Translations under genes and position numbers: made by a program | The notes under the pieces: generated by a model | Databases searched by the model: none | What the model was told of the DNA's origin: nothing | Seen by the model: only the letters and a program-made list of their open reading frames with translations | Source of the DNA: Lachnospiraceae bacterium | GTDB taxonomy: Bacteria > Bacillota > Clostridia > Lachnospirales > Lachnospiraceae | Assembly: GCA_910576335.1 (NCBI GenBank) | Contig: CAJTIU010000017.1 | Location: 40,149-104,148, forward strand | Reading direction: 5' to 3' | DNA: 64,000 nucleotides | In this document: positions 56,955-64,000 of the stretch, one piece after another | Layout of the letters: the number at the start of each line of letters is the position of its first letter | How positions within the stretch are numbered: position 1 is the stretch's first letter

Positions 56955-57675
56955 ATTTAAGAGAAATACTCCAAAGGGGGCCCCCGGCATTCACCCCATA
57001 GGAAAGTTCGTCAATGATGGTCTGCACCTTCCATGGCTTCTGCGTGTTATCAAGGCTCGCGGGATCAACGACCGATACCTTGCTGCCAGACCAGTAATCA
57101 GAGATAATGATGAAATGCCCCGACCTGGTGAAATGTCCGGGCCCCATCAGAGCAACCAGAATATGACCATTAGAGAGCTCTGACAGAATGTCTTCCTTCG
57201 TATATTTCTTAAAGGCCTTTGCCTGAAAGCCGAACGCTTTGGCACCTTCTATTATAAATTCATGCTTTGTGCCGGAGCCGGGGGACCAGTAGCCATGGTC
57301 AGCGGCCCACTTTGCCATATCAGAGGGAAGGCAGGTCTGATCCGTGAAGCTGGTAACCAGCATGGCGAGAACGGTCGGACCGCAGCCATAGACGGAAATT
57401 TTATCCTCGCCGCCATAGAAATCATCAGCCCAGCGTTTATCATTCTGATTATAATATGTAAGTAGTCCGGCGCTGCTTGTGACAGAGTGTGTGTACTTTC
57501 CTTGTGAGAGAATCTCTGGTTCTGCGGGATCCGGGGCCGGGGGCGGCAGCCCGGGGCGGGCGGGCATCTCATGTTCGGAGGTGGCACGGGCATCAGAAGT
57601 AAGGTCTATCCGGAATGCCGGAGCACACCACAGAAGAACGACAAGAAGCGCGCCTGTCAAAATTTTCTTTTGCAT
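56953..57675 (-). CDS. Secreted C39-like cysteine peptidase
   Basis: A 240-residue protein with an N-terminal signal peptide (KKILTGALLVVLLWCAPAF), a Pro/Ala-rich spacer and a C39_2-type papain-like domain: Cys98 in YGCGPTVLAML, His187 in SGHFIIISDY and Asp204 in VVDPAS. It would act outside the cell. Substrate unknown. It is read against the fliD operon and away from the ABC ATPase. Confidence 0.82.
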   Translation of the reverse strand: MQKKILTGALLVVLLWCAPAFRIDLTSDARATSEHEMPARPGLPPPAPDPAEPEILSQGKYTHSVTSSAGLLTYYNQNDKRWADDFYGGEDKISVYGCGPTVLAMLVTSFTDQTCLPSDMAKWAADHGYWSPGSGTKHEFIIEGAKAFGFQAKAFKKYTKEDILSELSNGHILVALMGPGHFTRSGHFIIISDYWSGSKVSVVDPASLDNTQKPWKVQTIIDELSYGVNAGGPLWSISLK

Positions 57676-57702
57676 TTTTCCACCTTGTTTTTTGAATCTG
57701 TA

Positions 57703-57731
57703 TTGACTGGTTTATTCTAACACAGTATAGT
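57703..57731 (+). promoter_or_regulatory. Promoter of the FtsE-like gene
   Basis: TTGACT at 57703-57708 and TATAGT at 57726-57731, 17 bp apart, about 50 bp before the ATG. It is in the gap between this gene and the divergent peptidase. Confidence 0.7.
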
Positions 57732-57780
57732 ATACAATATAACCATGAAAATTAGAAGGGGAAAATAACGGAAGGAAGAT

Positions 57781-58521
57781 ATGGCGCAGATAATCTTTGA
57801 ACACGTGACAAAAAAGTTTCAGAAAGAAGCAGTGCTTCAGGATATTTCGTTCGAGGTTGAAAAAGGGGAGTTTGTATTTATTATAGGAAAAAGCGGGGCA
57901 GGGAAGAGTACACTTCTGAATCTGATCAGGAAGCAGGAGGAGGTGACATCCGGAAAGATCACAGTGGAAGGCCGCAGGGTTGACACCATGAAGAGGAATA
58001 GGATTCCAGCGCACCGGCGCCGGCTTGGCATTATATCGCCGGAGGTGGGACTTTTGAGGGACCGCTCCGTGTATGACAATATTTATCTGGCGATTTTGGC
58101 GACGGGCAATACGAATGGCCGGATGCATACTATGATTATGAAGCTTCTAGGACTTGTGGGACTTGCGGGAAAATACCGGGCGTTTCCCGATGAGCTGTCG
58201 GGAGGGGAGCAGGCAAGAGCGCTTGTGGCAAGAGCGCTGGCAGTGGAGCCGGAGATTCTTCTTGCTGATGAGCCGACGGCAAATCTTGACGCGGATTCTG
58301 CCTGGGATCTGATGCAGCTTCTTGCGGAGCTTAACTACCGCGGCATGACAATTCTTGTGGCGAGCCATGCCCGGGAGTTGGTTACGATTATGAAACGAAG
58401 GTGCATTACCCTGGCGTCAGGCAAGATTGCAACAGATGAAAAGAATTCCATTTATAACCAAAAAGCGATTGACCGGGCGCGGGAAAGAAAAGTTTTACGA
58501 GAATTGAGAAGAAAAAGGTAG
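57781..58521 (+). CDS. ABC transporter ATPase, FtsE-like
   Basis: A 246-residue ABC ATPase. Walker A GKSGAGKST, Q-loop region, signature LSGGEQARA and Walker B ILLADEPTANLD are intact. The overall pattern is FtsE/MacB-like. There is no FtsX or other permease gene beside it; the next gene is a nucleotidyltransferase-like protein. The C-terminus is basic. It may work with a permease encoded elsewhere. Confidence 0.88.
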   Translation: MAQIIFEHVTKKFQKEAVLQDISFEVEKGEFVFIIGKSGAGKSTLLNLIRKQEEVTSGKITVEGRRVDTMKRNRIPAHRRRLGIISPEVGLLRDRSVYDNIYLAILATGNTNGRMHTMIMKLLGLVGLAGKYRAFPDELSGGEQARALVARALAVEPEILLADEPTANLDADSAWDLMQLLAELNYRGMTILVASHARELVTIMKRRCITLASGKIATDEKNSIYNQKAIDRARERKVLRELRRKR

Positions 58522-58621
58522 AAAATTGTTATTTTTTTTAAAATATATCCGATATAACATTATAGGTATGATTTTCAGATAGCTGGAAGGAGGGACTACT
58601 ATTAATTATGAGATAAGGTAT

Positions 58622-59899
58622 ATGTTAATATTGCTGAAGGCTATCATTAATCAGGAACCGGTCCAGGTGCCGAGAAGACATATTGACTGGGAGGCCATCT
58701 TAAAGGTCTCTGACTTCCAGAATATCATCAGTATTGTCTACCACGCAATACTGGGTCTTGAGAAGGAGATCTCGGAGGAATGTACGGATCAGTTTTACCA
58801 GAAGTATAAGAGGGAACTTCTTTTGCATACCTCATATGGTAATGCGAAGGAGGTTATTATGTGGCAGCTGGAACGTTACAGGATCCATGCGCTGCTGTTA
58901 TCAGATGTAGATGCTGGTGAATTATACCCCAGGCCGGGAATGTCGTATCCCGACCAGATTGAGTTTCTTGTGGAGGAGAAGAATCTCCCACAGATATACA
59001 GGCTTATGAGGGATATGGATTATGAGCAGCAGGAGGACCGCCTGGAGAGTGGAAACGTTTACACTCGGGTACCCGGTGTCCGGGTTGTATTTTTTAGTGA
59101 AATACCGATTGCAAATAAGATAGTCAGACGGACCTTTCTAGAACCCGTGAAAAAATATCCGCATATTGAGCAATATGAATATATACATATATTATCAGAG
59201 GAGGATGGGTACCTGTACCGTATCGGAAGGCTGGTTGAGTTTTACGTTACCGGAATATTAAGGATGCGGGGAATACTTGATTTCTGGCAATACCAGAAAC
59301 AGCTGGGAGAAGGATTCCGCCGTACAGCGGTGGAAGAGATCCTTGAAAAGGCAAGTTGGACAGAATTTGTCCGGCAGATCGGGGTGCTTGCCACGCTGTG
59401 GCTTGAGGATGGCGTAAGGCAGCAGTATGGAACTGCACTGGAGCTGGAGGAATACATAATAACCAGGCGGCAGGAGAATAAGCACCTGGATAGGACGCTT
59501 CTGCCGTTTGAAAAGGCCAGGCCGGATTTTTACTGGCGGAGCCGTGAGGATGAATGGGCGCATAAAAAACGGGAATGGATGTTCCCTCCCAGGGAATATA
59601 TGATCCAATTCTATCCGATTTTAGAGAGATTTCCGTTTTTGCTTGTTTTCTGTTGGATTGGCAGGGATTTTCGCTTCTTGAGAATCGTATGCAAAAACAG
59701 AGGAAGGAAAGTGTGGCTTAAAGTCCGTGTTACATTTTTAGATATCAAGGAAAAGCTGCGTAGCCTGCTTCCGGGAATGAAGGATGCAGAAAGGACAAAC
59801 GATATGAGAGAAGCAGCAGAAGTAGTTGATATTGAAAATAAAAATAAAGAAGAAGCAGAGGTAGAGAAAGATGTTGAAGAAATTGAAAGTCAGAAGTAA
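58622..59899 (+). CDS. Nucleotidyltransferase-like (NTP_transf_5 type) protein
   Basis: A 425-residue protein whose overall build (helical start, then [20 protein letters not shown] and [15 protein letters not shown], then a long helical part) resembles the PF14907 type of uncharacterised nucleotidyltransferase, though the usual Asp-x-Asp reads DQIE and may be inactive. The start is uncertain: ATG 58622 has only a weak site, whereas AAGGAGGG at 58587-58594 points to an in-frame ATT at 58601. The end is Glu-rich and overlaps the next gene by 29 bp. Confidence 0.55.
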   Translation: MLILLKAIINQEPVQVPRRHIDWEAILKVSDFQNIISIVYHAILGLEKEISEECTDQFYQKYKRELLLHTSYGNAKEVIMWQLERYRIHALLLSDVDAGELYPRPGMSYPDQIEFLVEEKNLPQIYRLMRDMDYEQQEDRLESGNVYTRVPGVRVVFFSEIPIANKIVRRTFLEPVKKYPHIEQYEYIHILSEEDGYLYRIGRLVEFYVTGILRMRGILDFWQYQKQLGEGFRRTAVEEILEKASWTEFVRQIGVLATLWLEDGVRQQYGTALELEEYIITRRQENKHLDRTLLPFEKARPDFYWRSREDEWAHKKREWMFPPREYMIQFYPILERFPFLLVFCWIGRDFRFLRIVCKNRGRKVWLKVRVTFLDIKEKLRSLLPGMKDAERTNDMREAAEVVDIENKNKEEAEVEKDVEEIESQK

Positions 59900-61553
59900 A
59901 TTGTTGGTATCATTTGGAATTGTATTGCTGTTAACGATCATTATCAGTGTTTATTCTGTTTTGCAGTTACAGAAGGCTTCCGAGAATCTGAAGGAATTTA
60001 TGGATGGCGCGGTGGCAGCTGATGACCTGGTGAAGTCGAGCCGCATTTCCACCTTTATAGCAGCAAAGAACATACGTGATATGATTATCAGGGGAAAGTC
60101 AGATGCTGCGACAAAGCAGGATATTGATGAAAAGGTTGAAACGATCCGTGCGAACCTTAAGGAGGTTCAGGAACTTGACATTCTGAGTAAGGAACAAGTA
60201 ACGGAACTTAATAATGTATTAGAAGAGTGGTTTGAAGTTGCGGATGAAATTATCAATAAGCTGGACAGTGGGAAGCCGATGGAAGCAGCTGAATTGATTT
60301 CAACAAAATGTGAGCCGGTGCTGGATCAAATAATTACTGATATTAATACTCTGACAGACGGCTCAGTTGAGATTCGCAACCAGACACAGGCAGAGAGTGT
60401 TAAGACAACAAATCAGAGTATGATAATTCTTGTGGTGATGGTAGGGATTGCGATTGTTTTTGCAATGATTATCTGTGCCAGAGTGACAAGAACGATTGTG
60501 AGACCGTTAGTTCAGATTGACAATGCAATGGAGGGGCTTGCAAGAGGTGAGATGGCACAGTCGCTGGATTACGAATCAGAGGACGAGTTCGGCATGCTGG
60601 TGAAGAGTGTACAGTCTACCTGTGCAGAGCTGGAAGCTGTAGTGCGTGATCTGACATATATGCTGGATGAGATGGCAGGCGGAAACTTCAATTTGTTTGC
60701 AAAAGAGGAAGCTTATATTGGCGACTTTAGACCGCTTCTGGAGTCGATCCGTAACATGAATAAGAATTTGAGTGAAACTATGAGACAGATTAACGATGCA
60801 TCTGATCAGGTGGCAAGCGGCGCTGATCAGGTATCATCAGGAGCCCAGGCATTATCGCAGGGCGCTACAGAGCAGGCAAGCTCAGTAGAAGAGCTTGCGG
60901 CTACAGTGAATGAGATTTCAAGAGAGGTAAATAACACCGCAGGCAACGCAAAAGAGGCGAGCAGTAAGGTACAGGAGGCTCAGGAGAAGCTGACAGTATC
61001 TAATGCACAGATGCAGGATATGATTGTGGCAATGGAGGATATTAGCCAGAAGTCAGGAGATATTGGCAAGATTATTAAGACAATTGAAGATATTGCATTC
61101 CAGACAAATATTCTTGCGCTGAATGCAGCAGTAGAAGCAGCCCGTGCAGGGGAGGCAGGAAAAGGCTTTGCAGTTGTTGCTGATGAGGTGCGGAACCTTG
61201 CATCTAAGAGTGCGGAGGCGGCAAGCAATACGACTGCTCTCATTGAGGGTACAATCCAGGCAGTTGAAAATGGTACAGAGATTGTAGGACGTACTGCAGA
61301 GGCCATTCAGGAAACAGTGGAGAGGACAAAGAGCGCAGTTACATATGTGGATGAGATAACAACTGCGGCAGACAGACAGGCAGAGGAGATCTCGCAGGTA
61401 ACTACAGGCATGGATCAGATTTCCAGCGTTGTACAGACGAACTCTGCGACTGCAGAAGAGAGTGCTGCTGCAAGCGAGGAGCTTTCAAGTCAGGCCCAGA
61501 TTCTCAAGTCTCTGGTTGCGCGCTTCAAACTGAGAGACAAAAGCAGGGGATAA
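59871..61553 (+). CDS. Methyl-accepting chemotaxis protein
   Basis: A 560-residue chemoreceptor with membrane segments about 11-31 and 183-203, a four-helix-bundle type sensing domain between them, HAMP, and an intact tip [20 protein letters not shown]. It begins like the chemoreceptor at 18788 ([10 protein letters not shown]). It starts within the preceding gene (29-bp overlap), so both are expressed together. A terminator follows. Confidence 0.93.
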   Translation: MLKKLKVRSKLLVSFGIVLLLTIIISVYSVLQLQKASENLKEFMDGAVAADDLVKSSRISTFIAAKNIRDMIIRGKSDAATKQDIDEKVETIRANLKEVQELDILSKEQVTELNNVLEEWFEVADEIINKLDSGKPMEAAELISTKCEPVLDQIITDINTLTDGSVEIRNQTQAESVKTTNQSMIILVVMVGIAIVFAMIICARVTRTIVRPLVQIDNAMEGLARGEMAQSLDYESEDEFGMLVKSVQSTCAELEAVVRDLTYMLDEMAGGNFNLFAKEEAYIGDFRPLLESIRNMNKNLSETMRQINDASDQVASGADQVSSGAQALSQGATEQASSVEELAATVNEISREVNNTAGNAKEASSKVQEAQEKLTVSNAQMQDMIVAMEDISQKSGDIGKIIKTIEDIAFQTNILALNAAVEAARAGEAGKGFAVVADEVRNLASKSAEAASNTTALIEGTIQAVENGTEIVGRTAEAIQETVERTKSAVTYVDEITTAADRQAEEISQVTTGMDQISSVVQTNSATAEESAAASEELSSQAQILKSLVARFKLRDKSRG

Positions 61554-61570
61554 TACCAGTATATGATATT

Positions 61571-61608
61571 AGAATTAGAGCGTGTTTTAGACACGCTCTA
61601 ATTCTTTG
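61571..61608 (+). terminator. Terminator after the chemoreceptor
   Basis: 15-bp perfect arms AGAATTAGAGCGTGT and complement around TTTAG, followed by TTT. Confidence 0.85.
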
Positions 61609-61632
61609 GGTATTATCAGATGAAACCATTGT

Positions 61633-61640
61633 GCCGATAT
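61633..61640 (+). promoter_or_regulatory. Possible sigma-28 -10 element before the second FliD-like gene
   Basis: GCCGATAT, 81 bp before the ATG at 61722. No TAAA at the expected place upstream. Supported only by the -10 match and the gene it precedes. Confidence 0.3.
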
Positions 61641-61721
61641 AATATATGTAAAGCCCTGTAGCTGTAAAAGTACTAAAGGCTGCGGGGCTGCAAATAAAAC
61701 TATGGGAAAGGAGGAAGAAAC

Positions 61722-63023
61722 ATGGCAATTAATGGATTGAATTCCTATATGGGATACTATAATTACCAGGCATCTATGAATAATTTCCGCCTGACACAGG
61801 CTCTGTCCAACAACCAGAGATTTATGCAGGCGGTTACCCCGGTATCGCGTGTATCATCGAATTCAGGCAGGAGCACCTCTCTGACATCCAGCATGGCATT
61901 TGTGAAAAATTACAGCAGCAGCATGACGGACTTGATGAATTCTGCAAATGCATTAAAAAGCAGCAATCAGAAAGGCGCTATGGGAGACCTGGTTGTCAGC
62001 AGTTCAGACAGCAAGGTGGCAACCGCAACAGAGAAGCTGACTGTTAGAAATATACAGTCAATGGATATTGACGTCCAGCAGCTTGCAAGTGCCCAGGTGA
62101 ATGTCAGCGAAGGAGTGAAGGCGTCTGAAAAGGCGTCATCTGATATGAATTTCACTGTTGGTAATGCAGCAAGTTCTGTAAATGTCCAGGTGAGCGCTCT
62201 TAATAGTGACGGCTCCTCGAAGACAAATGCCCAGATGCTGAAAGAAGCGGCAGACCAGATCAACAGAGGCTCTTCTAATGTAAAAGCCAGTGTAGTGCAA
62301 AAGGATGGAGTTTCATCTCTTCAGCTGGAAGGAAGATATTCGGGTGAGGCGAATACCTTTAGTGTGAATGGCCAGCTCGGTGCGGCAGCAGGAGCAGATG
62401 CAGTTAAGACTGAGGCGGCTAATTCCAAGTATTCCGTTACTACAGGCGGCAAGACAACGCAGCATGAATCTTACAGCAATGATCTCTACATGGATTCCAC
62501 AAGGATCGGTGTAGAGCTGAAGGGCGTGGGCAAGGCAACGATTAAGGCTGATGTAGATCCGGAAAAGGTGGCTTCTGCAGTTGGAGATCTTGTTTCCGCA
62601 TATAATTCTTCGCTTAAGCTTCTTAACGATAATTATGACAGAGGAACAGGTGTAGACAGACAGCTGAGGAATCTTGTGCAGGGACTTGGCTCAGAGCAGT
62701 CCTTAAATCAGCTTGGAATTACAGTGAATAAGGACGCAACTCTCAAGTTTGACAAGGATACCTTTATGAAGAACATGGATAAGAATCCATCCCTGACGAA
62801 GAGCATTCTCTCTGGTCCGGGAGGAATCGCAGACCGTGCATTCAATAAAGGAAGCGCCGGGCTGAATATGAGATCCAGTACACTGATTGACGGTGATCTG
62901 GCAGGTGCTCAGAATGAGTATATTACAAATCCGCTCAATGCATTTGGCTCATATTCAAGAAGCGGGGCGTATGCAATGAACAATTATGCTGCAGTAGGCA
63001 TGATGCTCAACTATCTGGTATAG
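61722..63023 (+). CDS. FliD-like protein, second paralogue
   Basis: A 433-residue protein whose C-terminal half follows the FliD_C pattern (GDLVSAYNSSLKLLNDN, LNQLGITVNKDATLKFD). The N-terminus is not the canonical one: it reads MAINGLNSYMGYYNYQASM, with Ser-rich stretches. It ends NNYAAVGMMLNYLV. It may be a minor cap, adhesin or hook-associated protein. GGAGGAAGAAAC precedes the ATG. It is separated from fliD by 5.6 kb of other genes. Confidence 0.65.
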   Translation: MAINGLNSYMGYYNYQASMNNFRLTQALSNNQRFMQAVTPVSRVSSNSGRSTSLTSSMAFVKNYSSSMTDLMNSANALKSSNQKGAMGDLVVSSSDSKVATATEKLTVRNIQSMDIDVQQLASAQVNVSEGVKASEKASSDMNFTVGNAASSVNVQVSALNSDGSSKTNAQMLKEAADQINRGSSNVKASVVQKDGVSSLQLEGRYSGEANTFSVNGQLGAAAGADAVKTEAANSKYSVTTGGKTTQHESYSNDLYMDSTRIGVELKGVGKATIKADVDPEKVASAVGDLVSAYNSSLKLLNDNYDRGTGVDRQLRNLVQGLGSEQSLNQLGITVNKDATLKFDKDTFMKNMDKNPSLTKSILSGPGGIADRAFNKGSAGLNMRSSTLIDGDLAGAQNEYITNPLNAFGSYSRSGAYAMNNYAAVGMMLNYLV

Positions 63024-63119
63024 TATATATTAGCGGCTGTTTGCAGGCCTGCCCGCGAACAGCTGCAGTTATACTGCGCGCCATCCGGGCCGATAAAGTG
63101 GTGGCTTTCATCGTCTGGT

Positions 63120-63228
63120 CCCTTGCTGAAAGTGATTTTTAAATGGGATGGATACGTTACTATGAGCGGACGCCTGGTCTGTGAAGAGTAAGTGTAATAA
63201 TGTTACTGTGAACGGAGTGAACAGTAAC
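63120..63228 (+). repeat. Dispersed hairpin element, copy 2 (upstream of tRNA-Ser promoter)
   Basis: About 109 bp similar to 1519-1610: CCCTTGCTGAAAGTGATTTT, GTTACTATGAGCGGACG and a final GAACGGAGTGAACAGTAAC. A second inner hairpin GTTACTGT/ACAGTAAC (63202-63228) is perfect here. It ends 37 bp before the TTGACA of tRNA-Ser. Confidence 0.72.
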
Positions 63229-63265
63229 GTAACAATAAATCTTTGGCGGAAAAGAAAAAAAGGAA

Positions 63266-63294
63266 TTGACAAGGAAGCAGACGTCTGATATAAT
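63266..63294 (+). promoter_or_regulatory. tRNA-Ser promoter
   Basis: TTGACA at 63266-63271 and TATAAT at 63289-63294, 17 bp apart; the tRNA starts 10 bp later. Confidence 0.9.
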
Positions 63295-63304
63295 AAAATC
63301 CGTT

Positions 63305-63392
63305 GGAGAAATACTCAAGAGGCTGAAGAGGCGCCCCTGCTAAGGGTGTAGGTCGGGTGACCGGCGCGAGGGTTCAAATCCCTCTTTCTCCG
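63305..63392 (+). tRNA. tRNA-Ser (anticodon GCU)
   Basis: An 88-nt class II tRNA. The acceptor stem GGAGAAA pairs with TTTCTCC (63385-63391) and the discriminator is G63392. Anticodon GCT lies in the loop CTGCTAA. It has a long variable arm, and a T arm GAGGG-TTCAAAT-CCCTC. No CCA is encoded. Confidence 0.95.
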
Positions 63393-63394
63393 TT

Positions 63395-63425
63395 AAGCTG
63401 TCTGGAAAGTGACCGGGCAGCTTTT
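63395..63425 (+). terminator. Terminator after tRNA-Ser
   Basis: AAGCTGTCTGG pairs with CCGGGCAGCTT (with G-U pairs) around AAAGTGA, followed by TTTTT. Confidence 0.8.
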
Positions 63426-63574
63426 TGTTTGCGATTTTCAAACACGCTCCAGGTGAAAAAAATGGTTATTATCCACGGGTCGGGAATGCGCGTAAGCTAC
63501 GCATTCCGTAAGAAAGTGATTCAAGGGTGAGGGGCGATTTTTACATATCAAAACTTTTAATATTGCCTCGAATT

Positions 63575-63611
63575 GTTACTGTGAGCGGGCTCCTGGGCCG
63601 TGAATAATAAC
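63575..63611 (+). repeat. Dispersed hairpin element, copy 3 (upstream of rRNA promoter P1)
   Basis: GTTACTGTGAGCGGGC then GGCCGTGAATAATAAC, a shorter form of the hairpin seen at 1556 and 63156. It ends 38 bp before the rRNA -35 box at 63650. A piece similar to another repeat (GTAAGAAAGTGATTCA) lies at 63508-63523. Confidence 0.6.
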
Positions 63612-63649
63612 AGAAAATGTAAAAAAATGAAAAAATTGAAAAAAAGGTG

Positions 63650-63678
63650 TTGACACATAAGGGAAAAGGTGGTAATAT
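63650..63678 (+). promoter_or_regulatory. rRNA operon promoter P1
   Basis: TTGACA at 63650-63655 and TAATAT at 63673-63678, 17 bp apart, followed by a GC hairpin (GCCGC/GCGGC, about 63685-63704) with a T run that might attenuate P1 transcripts. Confidence 0.8.
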
Positions 63679-63808
63679 AAATTTCGCCGCTGAGATACGG
63701 CGGCTTTTGAAAGCAGAAACCGGACGGGACAGAATAGCAGAGATACAGCATGAAAACAGCCCGGAAATGAAGCTTGAAAAAATAATTTAAAAAATATAAT
63801 AAAATGTG

Positions 63809-63837
63809 TTGACAAACAGAGAAACATGTGATATTAT
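63809..63837 (+). promoter_or_regulatory. rRNA operon promoter P2
   Basis: TTGACA at 63809-63814 and TATTAT at 63832-63837, 17 bp apart, in a very AT-rich stretch, 159 bp downstream of P1. Confidence 0.85.
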
Positions 63838-64000
63838 ATAGAAGTTGTCGCGAGAGACAACAAAAAGCACCTTGACAACTAAACAATAGACAACAACCCT
63901 GAAGATTCTTTTGAAAAGAAAATTCAGAACGGACATCAAGAAGATGTCAACCCAAGAAACAGTAAAACGGGAAATAAGGAAAACCAGCAGTTTTCCTGAA
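63838..64000 (+). other. rRNA operon leader (start of pre-16S transcript)
   Basis: The leader contains a boxA-like GCACCTTGACAACTAAAC (63868-63885), and a boxB-like hairpin GACATC-AAGA-AGATGTC, typical of Nus-dependent antitermination leaders in clostridia. No 16S sequence is reached; the gene should begin shortly after base 64000. Confidence 0.75.

Overview
The window is about 64 kb of a low-to-mid GC Firmicute chromosome. The best guess is a motile member of the Lachnospiraceae (Clostridium cluster XIVa). The grounds are AAGGAGG-type ribosome binding sites, TTGACA-17-TATAAT promoters, an rpoB-rpoC pair with acidic C-terminal tails, a holB-ricT-trmN6 operon, FliY with CheC and CheD, and a clostridial rRNA leader. 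No transposase, integrase, phage gene or CRISPR array was seen.

Layout. 1-1.5 kb: 3' part of an Orn/Lys/Arg decarboxylase, open at the window edge. 1.6-9.5 kb: rpoB-rpoC. 9.6-13 kb: ferrous iron uptake operon (a shortened Fur-like regulator behind two Fur boxes, two feoA, feoB, and a FeoB-associated Cys-rich peptide). 13-13.8 kb: an AT-rich YefM/YoeB toxin-antitoxin pair with its own operator, plus a small orphan ORF. 14-15.7 kb: a PutP-type sodium:solute symporter with a long leader. 16-18.6 kb: holB, ricT, trmN6. 18.8-20.7 kb: a reverse-strand chemoreceptor.

21.3-46.6 kb: the flagellar/chemotaxis locus, all forward: lytic transglycosylase, flgB, fliE-F-G-H-I-J-K, flgD, a TIGR02530 gene, flgE, flbD, motA, motB, fliM, cheY, flgC, fliY, fliO-P-Q-R, flhB, flhA, fliA, two flgF/G rod genes, cheC, cheD. 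46.7-63 kb is a looser motility region: cheV, a degenerate EAL-HDOD protein, a SprA-type putative metalloprotease, a chemoreceptor with an extracytoplasmic CZB zinc motif, a reverse-strand ParA plus ComFB-domain pair, fliD, fliS, a FliT/FlgN-like chaperone, a C39-type peptidase, an FtsE-like ATPase, a nucleotidyltransferase-like protein, a third chemoreceptor and a second FliD-like protein. The window closes with tRNA-Ser(GCU) and the tandem promoters and antitermination leader of an rRNA operon whose 16S gene lies just beyond the edge.

The flagellar genes cover the basal body, export gate, switch, stator, hook, cap and sigma-28. Flagellin, flgK, flgL, fliL, flhF, flhG, cheA, cheW, cheB and cheR are not in the window.

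The intergenic DNA is unusually rich in small palindromic and repeated elements. They include four copies of a GGGGACGGGGCA palindrome; a MITE-like element between fliH and fliI with inverted ends and an exact 8-bp target duplication; hairpin elements placed just upstream of the rpoB, tRNA-Ser and rRNA promoters; and a large inverted repeat with tandem repeats between flgE and flbD. All coordinates and motifs were read by eye; family assignments rest on recognised motifs, not on searches.
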